From contig DLHI01000020.1 in the NCBI GenBank assembly GCA_002483135.1, positions 62,001 to 126,000 on the forward strand: a DNA stretch of 64,000 nt, in the 5' to 3' direction. This DNA is from Hyphomonadaceae bacterium UBA7672 (GTDB lineage: Bacteria > Pseudomonadota > Alphaproteobacteria > Caulobacterales > Hyphomonadaceae). The position numbers and the translations under genes are program-made. Under the pieces are notes generated by a model. The model ran no database searches. It had not been told where the DNA came from and saw nothing but the letters and a program-made list of their open reading frames with translations. The first letter of the stretch is position 1. Each line of letters opens with the position of its first letter. Shown one piece after another: positions 17,990 to 26,513 of this stretch.

Positions 17990-18169
17990 ATGCGGATCGG
18001 TTTGATGGGTCTTGTCGGCGGCGTTGTGGGCGCAACGTTGTTGCTGGCCGCGTGCGGTTCATCCGGGCCCGAACCGGGCTCGAAGGAATGGTGCGACGCG
18101 ACCCCGCAGGAGAAGCAGGCAGAAGATCCCACCGCCATGGGCAAGTGCCTGGACATGCAGGCGCAGTAG
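17990..18169 (+). CDS. Very small lipoprotein, DUF3012-like
   Basis: A 59-residue lipoprotein with signal MRIGLMGLVGGVVGATLLLA and lipobox LLAAC, giving a mature peptide of only about 39 residues. The pattern GSKEWCD...GKC, with Trp-Cys and a second Cys about 15 residues on, resembles the DUF3012 family of tiny lipoproteins, whose function is unknown. The start at 17990 has only weak ribosome-site support (GCGGGG). The GC-rich hairpin at 18203-18220 could end its transcript. Confidence 0.6.
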   Translation: MRIGLMGLVGGVVGATLLLAACGSSGPEPGSKEWCDATPQEKQAEDPTAMGKCLDMQAQ

Positions 18170-18202
18170 TACGGGCCCGCTTCGCCGGTTTGCGGCGCGA
18201 CT

Positions 18203-18220
18203 GCCGGGCGGAGGCCCGGC
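18203..18220. terminator. GC-rich hairpin between convergent genes
   Basis: A 7-bp stem (GCCGGGC/GCCCGGC) with a GGAG loop lies between the small lipoprotein gene and the end of fliE. No T-tract follows on either strand, so termination here would be inefficient or Rho-aided. Confidence 0.35.
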
Positions 18221-18233
18221 GGTCCATGGCCGA

Positions 18234-18548
18234 TCAGATCGGCATGCGCATGATTTCCTGGTAGGCCTTGATCACCTCGTCGCGCACGGCGATGACCGTT
18301 TCCAGCGTTGCCTCGGCGGCGGCGACGGCGGTCACGACATCGACGAGATCGCCGCGGCCCATGGCGGCGTTGGTGACGGCCATCTCGGCGGCGTTGCCGG
18401 CCTGCGAGACCGAGCCCACGGCCGAGTTGAGCATGGAGCCGAAATCAGGGCCGGTGACGCCCTGTGTTTCCTTGCCGCCGGTTAGGTTGCCGAGCGTTTG
18501 AGCTACGCCGCCATATGCCTTGACGGCTGAGAGACCGAGATCGGACAT
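18234..18548 (-). CDS. fliE: Flagellar hook-basal body protein FliE
   Basis: 104 residues. The C-terminal helix ETVIAVRDEVIKAYQEIMRMPI is the hallmark of FliE, which joins the MS ring and export gate to the proximal rod. It is the last gene of flgB-flgC-fliE, starting 5 bases after the flgC stop. A glycine/alanine-rich N-terminal part is normal for the family. No signal peptide is expected, since it is a substrate of the flagellar export apparatus. Confidence 0.93.
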   Translation of the reverse strand: MSDLGLSAVKAYGGVAQTLGNLTGGKETQGVTGPDFGSMLNSAVGSVSQAGNAAEMAVTNAAMGRGDLVDVVTAVAAAEATLETVIAVRDEVIKAYQEIMRMPI

Positions 18549-18552
18549 CTAC

Positions 18553-18969
18553 TTACGCCTTCAGCAGGGAAACGACGCCGAGCATCATGGCGCGGCTCGA
18601 CTCGATGACGTTGAGGTTGGCCTCGTAGGCGCGCTGCGCCTCGCGCAGGTCCGCCATCTCGATCAGGCTCGAGACGTTCGAGAGCTTCACATAGCCGTTG
18701 GCGTCTGCGCCGGGATGCGAGGGATCGTATTTCAGCTGGAAGGGCGAGGTATCCTCGCGCGAACCCGTAACGCGCACGGTGTCGGCGCCGACTTCGCGGT
18801 CGTAATACGTGCGGAAGACAGGCGCCTTGCGCTTGTAGGGATCGCCGCCGGGCGTTGTCGCCGTGGCGTCGGCATTGGCGAGGTTCTCGGCCGAGATGCG
18901 GATGCGGACGGTCTGCGCGCGCAGGCCCGTTGCGGCCGCGCCCATGGCGGACATGAGGTCGGATGACAT
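18553..18969 (-). CDS. flgC: Flagellar proximal rod protein FlgC
   Basis: 138 residues with the rod-family N-terminal motif (about 20-40, RIRISAENLANADATATTPGGDPYKRK) and C-terminal helix (MADLREAQRAYEANLNVIESSRAMM). These are the two coiled-coil ends shared by rod, hook and hook-associated proteins. The start follows AGGAGACA. It lies 23 bases after flgB and directly before fliE. Confidence 0.95.
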   Translation of the reverse strand: MSSDLMSAMGAAATGLRAQTVRIRISAENLANADATATTPGGDPYKRKAPVFRTYYDREVGADTVRVTGSREDTSPFQLKYDPSHPGADANGYVKLSNVSSLIEMADLREAQRAYEANLNVIESSRAMMLGVVSLLKA

Positions 18970-18992
18970 GGCTGTCTCCTAGAGGCGGTCGC

Positions 18993-19430
18993 TCACCTTC
19001 CCGGTGCGCGCGACGCCAGCCGCAGCAGGCCCAGACTCTTCTGGTACAGGCCAACCATGGTTTCGAAATCCATTCGGGTTTCGGCGATCTTGATCATCTG
19101 CTCCTCGACCACGACGGCGTTGCCGTCGAGCGTGGTTTCGGAGTCAGGGGATTTGACGACGGAGACGCGCGGCGCGGACACGCCGCCTGCGGGCTGCATG
19201 TGACCGGCCTGGGTTGCGACCATGGCGGTGCGGCCCGCCGCAGGCGCGCCACGACTCTGGGCGGCCATGCGTTGCAGCGTGGAGGCGAAAGCATCCTGAT
19301 CGATATCGCTGGGCACATATCCCGGTGTCGAAACGTTTGCGACGTTCTGGGCGATGATCTTCTGCCGTTCGCCCAGCATCTGCATGCGGGCCTTGAGCAG
19401 CGAGAAGACCGAAATCTGGTTCGGGTCCAT
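18993..19430 (-). CDS. flgB: Flagellar proximal rod protein FlgB
   Basis: 145 residues. The motif AQNVANVSTPGYVP (about 28-41) and the C-terminal IAETRMDFETMVGLYQKSLGLLRLA fit FlgB. It is the first gene of the flgB-flgC-fliE operon, and its upstream region is shared with the divergent fliO-fliP operon and carries CtrA boxes. An upstream in-frame extension to 19474 exists but lacks similarity. Confidence 0.94.
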   Translation of the reverse strand: MDPNQISVFSLLKARMQMLGERQKIIAQNVANVSTPGYVPSDIDQDAFASTLQRMAAQSRGAPAAGRTAMVATQAGHMQPAGGVSAPRVSVVKSPDSETTLDGNAVVVEEQMIKIAETRMDFETMVGLYQKSLGLLRLASRAPGR

Positions 19431-19496
19431 GGCGATGTCCCTGGGGGCGAACCGGTGTGGTTCGAGCCCATCACCCGGCAGTTTTGACCTGTTTGC

Positions 19497-19511
19497 TTAA
19501 GAGGGACTTAA
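19497..19511. promoter_or_regulatory. CtrA box, perfect TTAA-N7-TTAA
   Basis: TTAA at 19497-19500, seven bases (GAGGGAC), then TTAA at 19508-19511: an exact match to the CtrA consensus. It sits 67 bases upstream of flgB and 94 bases upstream of fliO, so it could serve both operons. Confidence 0.75.
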
Positions 19512-19527
19512 GAGCCCGTCGGTTTTG

Positions 19528-19543
19528 TTAACCGGTCGTTTAC
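19528..19543. promoter_or_regulatory. Second CtrA box, TTAA-N7-TTTAC
   Basis: TTAA at 19528-19531, seven bases (CCGGTCG), then TTTAC; one base off the consensus. A further half-site TTAACC is at 19560-19565. Clustering of sites between two class II-type flagellar operons is what CtrA control looks like in Caulobacter. Confidence 0.6.
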
Positions 19544-19604
19544 CGGCGTTTCCCATGGATTAACCATACCCGGCCCGAATGGCCGCAACTGGCGCTGGTC
19601 CAAC

Positions 19605-19919
19605 ATGGACATCTTTTCGGCCCTTCAGGCTCTCGCGGCGCTGGCCTTCGTGCTCGGCCTGCTGCTCGGCGGCGCGTGGCTTCTGCGCAAATATGGTAGT
19701 CGCATCGGGCTCAAGACCGGGCAGGTGAGCCAGGATCTCAAGGTCCTCGAATGGCGCTCGCTCGACATGCGGCGCAAGCTGGCCGTCGTCCGCTGGGGCG
19801 AGAAGGAACACCTGCTGTGCCTTGCGCCCACAGGGGACATGGTGATCGCCTCGCGCGATGCGCCGGCCGCGTTCAAGCCGGTTGCGCCTGATCATAAGGG
19901 CGGCGGGTCAACAACATGA
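19605..19919 (+). CDS. fliO: Flagellar biosynthetic protein FliO
   Basis: 104 residues with one N-terminal membrane helix (about 5-27) and a cytoplasmic FliO domain: KVLEWRSLDMRRKLAVVRWGEKEHLLCLAPTGDMVI. FliO helps FliP assemble in the flagellar type III export gate. Its TGA overlaps the fliP ATG (ATGA at 19916-19919), so the two are translationally coupled. Confidence 0.88.
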   Translation: MDIFSALQALAALAFVLGLLLGGAWLLRKYGSRIGLKTGQVSQDLKVLEWRSLDMRRKLAVVRWGEKEHLLCLAPTGDMVIASRDAPAAFKPVAPDHKGGGSTT

Positions 19920-20665
19920 TCGCGCGCATCCTTCGCTTTCTTCCCGCAGTCCTGCTCGCGGCGTTCATCGCGCCCGAGGCGCTGCCGCAGACGATCTCTG
20001 TCGATCTCGGCACGGGTCAGGGGCTGACGTCCGGCATCGTGCAGATGATCGCGGCGCTGACCGTGCTGTCGCTGGCGCCGTCGATCCTGGTGATGACAAC
20101 CAGCTTCGTGCGGATCGTGGTGGTGCTGTCGCTGCTGCGCACGGCGATCGGCCTGCAGAATGCGCCCCCTAACTCAGTGGTGATCTCGCTGTCGCTGTTT
20201 CTGACCGGCTTCGTGATGGCGCCGACTTTCATGGCGTCCTACGAGGCGGGCATCCAGCCCTACATGGCCGAAGCGATCTCGCTGGAGGAAGCCATCCCGC
20301 GCGCGCTGGGGCCGGTGCAGCAGTTCATGGGTGCGCATGCCAACGAGGCAGATGTGGCGCTGTTCGCGGGCATGGCGAACATCGACAACCTGCAGAACGC
20401 GGCGGATGCGCCGTTCCACGTTCTTGCTCCCGCCTTCATGATCTCGGAGTTGAAGCGCGCTTTCGAGATCGGCTTCATGGTGTTCCTGCCATTCCTTGTG
20501 ATCGATCTTGTGGTGTCGTCCATCCTGATGGCGATGGGCATGATGATGCTGCCGCCGGTCACCATCTCTCTACCGTTCAAGTTGATCTTCTTCGTGCTGG
20601 TGGACGGATGGCGCTTGCTGTCTGGCTCGCTGGTCGAGAGCTTCATGACCCTGCCGCCAAGTTGA
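19916..20665 (+). CDS. fliP: Flagellar export gate protein FliP
   Basis: 249 residues with a cleavable N-terminal hydrophobic segment followed by four membrane helices. Family blocks seen are MTTSFVRIVVVLSLLRTAIG (about 61-80), NSVVISLSLFLTGFVMAPTF, FMISELKRAFEIGFMVFLPF and SILMAMGMMMLPPVTISLPFK. FliP forms the ring core of the export gate. A terminator follows 37 bases after the stop. fliQ, fliR and flhB are not adjacent. Confidence 0.96.
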   Translation: MIARILRFLPAVLLAAFIAPEALPQTISVDLGTGQGLTSGIVQMIAALTVLSLAPSILVMTTSFVRIVVVLSLLRTAIGLQNAPPNSVVISLSLFLTGFVMAPTFMASYEAGIQPYMAEAISLEEAIPRALGPVQQFMGAHANEADVALFAGMANIDNLQNAADAPFHVLAPAFMISELKRAFEIGFMVFLPFLVIDLVVSSILMAMGMMMLPPVTISLPFKLIFFVLVDGWRLLSGSLVESFMTLPPS

Positions 20666-20701
20666 CGCGGCGCGGGGCGCGCGGGTTGAAACGTGTGAAC
20701 A

Positions 20702-20734
20702 GGGCGGGAGCCACAACTCCCGCCCTTTCCGTTT
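20702..20734 (+). terminator. Intrinsic terminator after fliP
   Basis: A 9-bp perfect stem (GGGCGGGAG 20702-20710, CTCCCGCCC 20717-20725) with loop CCACAA is followed by TTTCCGTTT. It ends fliO-fliP and may also separate them from the convergent gene ending at 20745. Confidence 0.85.
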
Positions 20735-20744
20735 CAACTGGCCG

Positions 20745-22142
20745 TCAGCCGATCTTCAGCCGCACGAACGCCATCGCGCCGACGGGATCGCCGTCATAGA
20801 GCGCCGAGAGTTCGCCGCTCGTCCAGTTCTGGGTGAAGGACGCGCCCAGCGCCATGACGACTGACTCCGACAGGCGGAAGTCGTGCGAAGCGCCTACAGA
20901 CAAACGCATCACATCCTCCACGGCCCCGTGATGGCCGTGAGCGGCGTGGGCGCCGAGTTCGTCCGTCTCGATTGCTTCGAAGCGTGAGAACACGGTCCAT
21001 GGGCCGTTGCCTGGCTTGTAGGAGGCTTCGGCCAGCCAGGCGTCGAGGGTGACGTCCTCGGTCGATTCCTTTCGCGCGAAGGCGCCGGTGAAGGACACTT
21101 CTCCGCCTTCGAGCTCGCCGGTGTAAAGCGCGCTGGCGGAATACTTCATGTAATCCACATCGGGTTCGAGTTGTTCTGGCGAGGTGACATCGGCCCAGCT
21201 TGCCTGCAGGGACCAGTTGGACGTGGGGTTCCACGACAGGCGGACGGAGGTGGAATCAAGTTCGCCGGTTTCGATGTCCCAGCGATCCTGGTCTGGCTCG
21301 CGGCCCCGGAAGCGGGAGGCTTCGAATTTCAGATTGTCGTGGACATAGCCGGCGGTGAGGACGCCGAAGGTGATGTGCGTCGAGTCGAGCCAGTGGTGCG
21401 TGATCGGCGCTTCCGGGCTCGCCATCGCGGCGGGGCGATGCATGAAGGCAGGCGGGCCGAACGCCGGCTCTCCTGGAAGGCCAGCATAGAGGAAAACGCT
21501 GTCAGTGCTTGAGAGCGCAAGACTGTAGCTGGCCGAGAGCTCCATGAAGAAATCATGCGGGTGCTGGCGGTCCACCAGCGTCTCCACGCCATCAGCGGTT
21601 TCGCCAGCGGCAAAGAGGAGTGGATAGCCGCTCTTGCCCATCAGCGGATCCGGGCTGACCATCCCGCGCAGTTGCAGCGTTCCGGGGCCGGCGGGGCCGC
21701 GGAGGGAGCCCATTACCATGCCGGCGCCGAAGAACTTCGCGTCGCCGCGCGGACCGTCCTGCCAGGAATAGACCCCATCGAGCGTGGCGTGGACCATCGC
21801 GCTCCAGTCGTTGCCGAGGGCGTAGTGCAGGCCGCCATGGGTTGCGGCATCCGGTTGCCACGCGGTGCCTGATGCGTCGCGCGACATGGCGTAGGAGCCA
21901 AGGGCGCTTGGCATGGCTGCATGACCGGCGTGGGGGCTGTGCGTCATCTGCCCGTGGTTCATGCCGGAATGGTCCATCTTCGAATGGTCCATGCCTTCAT
22001 GACCTGCGTGACCGGAATGGTCTTCGGCGGGCGGTTGGGGTTGCGGCGCCTGCGGTTGTCCGTGGGTGCTGTGGTCCTGTTCCTGCGCCAGTGCATGTGG
22101 CGCGGCGAGGATCGCCGAGGCGATCAATCCGATGTGTTTCAT
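20745..22142 (-). CDS. His/Met-rich outer-membrane protein, probable copper-related
   Basis: 465 residues. A signal peptide (cleavage near ALA-QEQD, residue 20) precedes a striking His/Met/Gly-rich segment (about 21-77, repeated DHSGHAGHEGMDHSKM-type units) suited to binding copper or silver. The rest has alternating amphipathic strands ending in an aromatic-poor but typical barrel strand, AMAFVRLKIG, suggesting an outer-membrane beta-barrel. Similar proteins occur beside copper-resistance genes. The adjacent upstream gene (22207-22575) encodes a small exported Cys/His-rich protein, which supports a metal role; the exact job is unproven. Confidence 0.65.
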   Translation of the reverse strand: MKHIGLIASAILAAPHALAQEQDHSTHGQPQAPQPQPPAEDHSGHAGHEGMDHSKMDHSGMNHGQMTHSPHAGHAAMPSALGSYAMSRDASGTAWQPDAATHGGLHYALGNDWSAMVHATLDGVYSWQDGPRGDAKFFGAGMVMGSLRGPAGPGTLQLRGMVSPDPLMGKSGYPLLFAAGETADGVETLVDRQHPHDFFMELSASYSLALSSTDSVFLYAGLPGEPAFGPPAFMHRPAAMASPEAPITHHWLDSTHITFGVLTAGYVHDNLKFEASRFRGREPDQDRWDIETGELDSTSVRLSWNPTSNWSLQASWADVTSPEQLEPDVDYMKYSASALYTGELEGGEVSFTGAFARKESTEDVTLDAWLAEASYKPGNGPWTVFSRFEAIETDELGAHAAHGHHGAVEDVMRLSVGASHDFRLSESVVMALGASFTQNWTSGELSALYDGDPVGAMAFVRLKIG

Positions 22143-22206
22143 GGGGGTATCCTGAACTGAATCTCTTGGGCGGCCCTGAAGGGGCTGCGCGGAAACGGAG
22201 ATCAGG

Positions 22207-22575
22207 TCAGGCGCGTGGTGGTCTCAGGCCCGGCGAGGGGACGAGGGATGCAAACTGTGCATCAGCGGCGACCAGCCATGCGTAGGGCGCAATGCGCGTG
22301 GAGCCGGGAAGGCTGGTGGGGGTGCTACAGACTTTCAGCGCGGCAATACACTCACAATGGTCGGGCGCTGGAGCATCTGGCGTGCCTGTTGGCGCGGCGT
22401 GATGCGCCGGCGCTGTGGCGTCAGACATGCCGTGGCAGTCGGGCTGTTCCGGTTCGACAGCTTGCGCATCGGCCTGCGCGAGCTGCGCGCAGTGAGCGGC
22501 AGCAGCTTCCATCTGGCCGGCGAAGGTGATCGCCATGAACAGCGCCAGCATGATGCGGGTCAGCGCCTGGAACAT
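22207..22575 (-). CDS. Small exported Cys/His-rich protein, CopL/DUF2946-like
   Basis: About 122 residues starting MFQALTRIMLALFMAITF, a signal-like helix followed by AAAAHCAQ. The mature part has spaced His and Cys residues (PDCHGM, APAHHAA, DHCECIAALKVC) that could ligate metal. The layout resembles CopL and DUF2946 proteins, small exported factors found with copper-responsive operons. Upstream in-frame starts as far as 22662 exist but run into the intergenic repeat. No clear ribosome site. It sits 64 bases before the His/Met-rich outer-membrane gene and may share its transcript. Confidence 0.5.
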   Translation of the reverse strand: MFQALTRIMLALFMAITFAGQMEAAAAHCAQLAQADAQAVEPEQPDCHGMSDATAPAHHAAPTGTPDAPAPDHCECIAALKVCSTPTSLPGSTRIAPYAWLVAADAQFASLVPSPGLRPPRA

Positions 22576-22643
22576 TGGCGGAAGATCGGGGCGGAGGCGG
22601 GGAGTGTCAATGCGCGGGCGCGATGTCCGTGAACGTCGAGACC

Positions 22644-22694
22644 GACCCCCACCTGGTTCCACCCCCTGAAAGGGGGGGAGGACAGGTGGGGGTC
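22644..22694. repeat. Extragenic palindromic repeat, CCCCCACCTG type
   Basis: A 51-base hairpin: outer 12-bp perfect stem (GACCCCCACCTG at 22644-22655 with its complement at 22683-22694) and inner CCCCCT/AGGGGG stem closed by GAA. This C-then-G-rich form is a recurring intergenic element in alphaproteobacteria. It lies just past the end of the serine hydrolase gene's neighbour region. Confidence 0.75.
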
Positions 22695-22714
22695 TCTATC
22701 GGTGGGCGAAGCGC

Positions 22715-23923
22715 CTATTCCCCGTTCGCCGCCTTGCGCAGGGTTTGCGTCAGGGCCTGCGTCTTCTGGCTTTGCACGCGATCCGTTGCCTTGGGCATGG
22801 CGGAGTTGACGACGATGATGAGGTTCTCTTCCGGATAGATCTCGATGCCCTGGCCGAAGATGCCGCGGGCGGCGTAGCCGGCGCCGTCCTCGCGCGGCCA
22901 CCAGAAATAGCCGTAGTTCTCGCCGGGCTTGCGCGCCGCTTCCGGGATGCGGTTCGTGGTGGCGGCGGTGACATAGCCGGGCGGCAGGACAGGCTTGCCG
23001 TTGATCTCGCCATTGCCGAGCAGGAAGAGACCGATGCGGCCATAGTCGCGCAGCGTCGCGCTCATGCAGCAACCGCCGCGCTCGATGCCGGCCTTGTCCA
23101 GCATCCAGATCGCGTCGCTCTCCATGCCGAATGGCTTCCAGAGTTTCGTTGATGCGTACTGCGACAGGGACACGCCGCCGAGCGCGCGGGCAAGGACGAG
23201 GCCGGCAAGATCGGTCTCGCCGGTCTTGTAGACCCATTTGCCGCCCGGTTCCGTCTCGCGCTTGAGACCCGCCATGTATTTCAGCAGCGGGTTGTTGGTG
23301 ATTGCGCCGCCGCCGTTGTAGTTCGCGGTCGAGGCCATCGCCACATCGGATTTCGGATTGGCGTAGTCCTCGTTCCATTTGACGCCGGTGGTCATCGACA
23401 TCAGGCGATGCAGGCTGACGCCGTCATAGGCCGTGCCCTTGAGTTCGGGCAGGTAGTAGGTGATGGGATCATAGACGCTGCCGATGATGCCATCCTTGAT
23501 CGCGGCGCCGATCAGGATCGAGGTCAGCGACTTCGCGACCGAGAAGGTGGTCCAGCGATCCTCCGGCTTGCGGCCGAGGGCGTACTTCTCGAGCACGATC
23601 TCGCCGTTCTTTATGACCAGGACGCCGCTGATGCGGTTGTCGGTCATGAACTTGTCGATGGCGTAGGACTTTCCGGACCAGGTGATCTTCGGATCGATCG
23701 GCGTCGCGGCGACGGGAAGGGCGCGGACATTCGGCCCCTTGGCGATGGTTCCGACCTGGTAGGTCTTCTCGATCGCCGGATAGCGCTCAAGCTGCTGCTT
23801 CTGCGTCCATGTGAGAATGGAGGGGACGGGATCTGTCCCCACCGCCTTTTGCGCAAGTGCTGGCGATGCAGCGAGCAGGAACGCGCCCGCGGCGGCGACG
23901 ATTCTCGTTGTCCTGAAGATCAT
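22715..23923 (-). CDS. Exported serine hydrolase, beta-lactamase/penicillin-binding fold
   Basis: 402 residues with a signal peptide (cleavage near PALA-QKAV, residue 24). The SxxK nucleophile motif is Ser128-Val-Ala-Lys131 in TTFSVAKSLTS. Other family features are YYLPELKGTAYDGVSLHRLM, VYKTGETD (second motif region) and GYVTAATTN. This places it in the class C beta-lactamase-related group (EstB-like esterases, D-aminopeptidases). It is not clearly an antibiotic-resistance enzyme. The start at 23923 follows GGGAGGACG; an in-frame ATG at 24061 lies inside divL's end and is rejected. Confidence 0.88.
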   Translation of the reverse strand: MIFRTTRIVAAAGAFLLAASPALAQKAVGTDPVPSILTWTQKQQLERYPAIEKTYQVGTIAKGPNVRALPVAATPIDPKITWSGKSYAIDKFMTDNRISGVLVIKNGEIVLEKYALGRKPEDRWTTFSVAKSLTSILIGAAIKDGIIGSVYDPITYYLPELKGTAYDGVSLHRLMSMTTGVKWNEDYANPKSDVAMASTANYNGGGAITNNPLLKYMAGLKRETEPGGKWVYKTGETDLAGLVLARALGGVSLSQYASTKLWKPFGMESDAIWMLDKAGIERGGCCMSATLRDYGRIGLFLLGNGEINGKPVLPPGYVTAATTNRIPEAARKPGENYGYFWWPREDGAGYAARGIFGQGIEIYPEENLIIVVNSAMPKATDRVQSQKTQALTQTLRKAANGE

Positions 23924-24032
23924 GAAGCGTCCTCCCGGTTCATTGGGAGGGAAGAAAGGCGCGCGCGCCGCCAACGTCAAGGATGACGGCGCGGCGCCCG
24001 GCCACGTTCGCGCGGATGTGAGGTAACGCCGC

Positions 24033-26513
24033 CTAGCGCGGCGCCACAGCTGATGGTCCAAGCTCCAGTTCGGCGCGGGCCGAGCGGGGATGGGCCATTT
24101 CCGGCAGCTGGCAGATCACCGACGTTCCCGAACCCGGCGCCGACTTGATCTTCACGTCGCCGCCGTGGAGCTCCACGAAGGAGCGCACCAGCGCAAGGCC
24201 GAGGCCTGCGCCGCGTGTGTCGCCGGTGGTGAAGGAGTCGAACACGCTCGACTGGCGCTCGAGCGCAATGCCCTTGCCGTTGTCGGATACGGCGAGGCGG
24301 ATGATGCCTTCGCTGGGAACGGGCTTGGACGCCTCGATCTTGATGTGGCCGCCCGCGCCGGTGAAGCGCAGCGCGTTGGTGAGCAAGTTGAACAGCACCT
24401 GCTTGATGCGGCGCTCGTCGGCATAGACGTTGCCGATCCGATCGTCGCACAGGATTTCCACACGCACCTTGGTGTTCTCCGCCGTGGTGACCACCAGGTC
24501 GACCGCGTCCTCGATGGCGCCGCGCAGCGAGAATTCGGACAGCTCGAGCTCCATCTTTCCGGCGTCGATCATGGCGAGATCGAGGATGTTGGAGATGACC
24601 TTCGACAGATGGTCGGCGGCGTCGAGGATGTGATCGACCTGTTCGCGCTGTTTCTCCGTAAGCGCGCCGGGGCGTTCGCTCTCGAGCAGTTCGGCATAGC
24701 CAAGAATGGTCGTGAGCGGCGAGCGCAGCTGGTAGGACACGTTCTGCACGAACTCGTTCTTGAGCTTGTCGGCGGCCTGCAGCGCCTCGTTCTTGTCCTT
24801 GAGCGCGATCTCGACCTTGCGGGCGGCGGTCACGTCCATGAAGGCGATCAGGGTTGCGCCGTTGGGCAGCGGCTGGGTGATCCAGGTGATCGTGAGATCA
24901 TTGGACGTGCGCATCACGCCCTGGTCCTGCTGGCGGTATTCCGGCGAGGGGTTGGTGACGCGGGATTTGATCGTCTGCCACACGCCGCGATCGTGATAGA
25001 GGCGGGCGCACTGACCGACGACCTGATCGAAGTCCGGGCTATCGGCGAGGCTGTCCTTCTTGAGGCCCCACAGTTCGGCGAAGGCGTCGTTGTGCAACCG
25101 CAGGCGGCCATCGGCGCTGAACACCACAACAGCTTCGCGGAGGTTGTCGAGCGTGGCCTTCTGCACGTTGATCAGCCGGTTGAATTCCGACTTGAGCGTG
25201 AGTTCATCGGTGATGTTCTTGAACAGCAGCAGCACGCCGCCGAGCGGGTGGCGCTGGCGCGTCACGCGCAGGATGCGGCCATCGGGCAGGTTCCAGAGGT
25301 CTTCGACGATGTCGACCTTTTCACCCTGATAGTATTTCAGCTCCTGCCCCCGCCATTCGGCGAAGTTGGCGCGCGACTGCAGCTTCCGGCGCTCGCGCAG
25401 ACGGTCGAGGATGGAGCCGTGGTCGGGACGATCGAGCAGGTAGGCGGGATCAAGCTCCCACATTTCCTGGAAGGCGCGGTTGTTGAAGATAAGCTTGCGG
25501 TCGGGCCCGAAGATGGCGACGCCGTCGGTGATGTGGTTCAGCGTGTCGTCATGGGCCTTGGAGTTTTTCTCCAGCGTCTCGCGCGCGGTTTCCTGGTCGG
25601 TGATGTCAAAGGCCATGCCGCCAAGGCCGCCGGAAAGCGGGAACATTTTCACACGCATCGCGCGGCGTTCGCCGGACACAACGATGTGCCGCATTTCGTC
25701 GGTTTCACCGTTGGCGTTGATCGTCTTCTGCGCCTGGCTGGTGACGTGCTGGTCGAGCATGATCTGGCGGTCGAGGACGTGGTCCATGTTGGGGGCGCCA
25801 ACGGCTTTCATGTAGGCGCGGTTGACCCATTGCAGCTTGCCGGCGCCGGACATGCGCCAGGCCGGGAAGGGCGCCTTGCCCAGCATTTCGAGGAAGGCCA
25901 TGGGATCGCGCGCGATCGCCGCGCGGGCTTCCTCGAAGCGAGCGCGGGCGCCGGATTCCTCAAGGCCCTTGATGGTGGTGTCGGTGATCCACAGCACGGC
26001 GCGGGCGCCGGCGGTGCGACCGTCAGCCTCAAGGAAGCGGCCTGAAGGTCCGATGATGGTGAGAGAAAAGTGCGAGCCGTCCTGGCGCAGCTGTTTCAGG
26101 CGTTCGCGCAGGGTGGCGTCCTGGCCCGAGCCGTCGCGAGCTTCGAGGTCGGCGAGGCCCTCGAGGATGCGCACGCCGGGATCTTCCGACGTGCCGTCAT
26201 CAGCAAAGCGCAGCATGGCCATCAGAGCGACCGGCGAGCCGTAGAGATTGGGCAGGCCCCATTCGGAATCGGGGTTGCCGTGTGTGGCGGCGGGCTCTGC
26301 GTCTTCCCAAACCATGATGACGCCGGGGTGGGCGCCGAACACGCTCTCGGCGCGCGCCAGTTTCTCGCGCGCCTTCTGTTCGGCTTCCCGATATTTCTTG
26401 GCGGCGCCGCGCGCGCCATCCGAAATCCTGAGCGCCCAGAGCAGGGCGGCCAATCCGAATGCCGCTGCGCCTGCAACGAGCAGGACCAGCGGCTGGGTGA
26501 GGTTCATGTCCAT
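24033..26513 (-). CDS. divL: DivL, PAS-domain pseudo-histidine kinase of the CckA-CtrA pathway
   Basis: 826 residues: one N-terminal membrane helix (about 7-28), a coiled segment, PAS-like modules (about 55-180, 205-305, 320-440 and 445-565), then a dimerisation helix and ATPase domain. The H-box reads NVSYQLRSPLTTI with Tyr594 where kinases carry His; this Tyr is the hallmark of Caulobacter DivL. The N box (FNLLTNALRF), DNGKGI and GAGLGLALV are kept. In Caulobacter, DivL binds DivK~P and controls CckA, and so CtrA, at the new pole. A perfect CtrA box lies upstream, hinting at feedback. Caulobacter DivL is 769 residues, so this one is slightly longer. Confidence 0.92.
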   Translation of the reverse strand: MDMNLTQPLVLLVAGAAAFGLAALLWALRISDGARGAAKKYREAEQKAREKLARAESVFGAHPGVIMVWEDAEPAATHGNPDSEWGLPNLYGSPVALMAMLRFADDGTSEDPGVRILEGLADLEARDGSGQDATLRERLKQLRQDGSHFSLTIIGPSGRFLEADGRTAGARAVLWITDTTIKGLEESGARARFEEARAAIARDPMAFLEMLGKAPFPAWRMSGAGKLQWVNRAYMKAVGAPNMDHVLDRQIMLDQHVTSQAQKTINANGETDEMRHIVVSGERRAMRVKMFPLSGGLGGMAFDITDQETARETLEKNSKAHDDTLNHITDGVAIFGPDRKLIFNNRAFQEMWELDPAYLLDRPDHGSILDRLRERRKLQSRANFAEWRGQELKYYQGEKVDIVEDLWNLPDGRILRVTRQRHPLGGVLLLFKNITDELTLKSEFNRLINVQKATLDNLREAVVVFSADGRLRLHNDAFAELWGLKKDSLADSPDFDQVVGQCARLYHDRGVWQTIKSRVTNPSPEYRQQDQGVMRTSNDLTITWITQPLPNGATLIAFMDVTAARKVEIALKDKNEALQAADKLKNEFVQNVSYQLRSPLTTILGYAELLESERPGALTEKQREQVDHILDAADHLSKVISNILDLAMIDAGKMELELSEFSLRGAIEDAVDLVVTTAENTKVRVEILCDDRIGNVYADERRIKQVLFNLLTNALRFTGAGGHIKIEASKPVPSEGIIRLAVSDNGKGIALERQSSVFDSFTTGDTRGAGLGLALVRSFVELHGGDVKIKSAPGSGTSVICQLPEMAHPRSARAELELGPSAVAPR

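Noticed and set aside
19455..19476. GGTTCGAGCCC tRNA T-loop-like sequence
   Set aside because: The flanking bases cannot form a T-stem, acceptor or anticodon arm; it is simply upstream flgB sequence.
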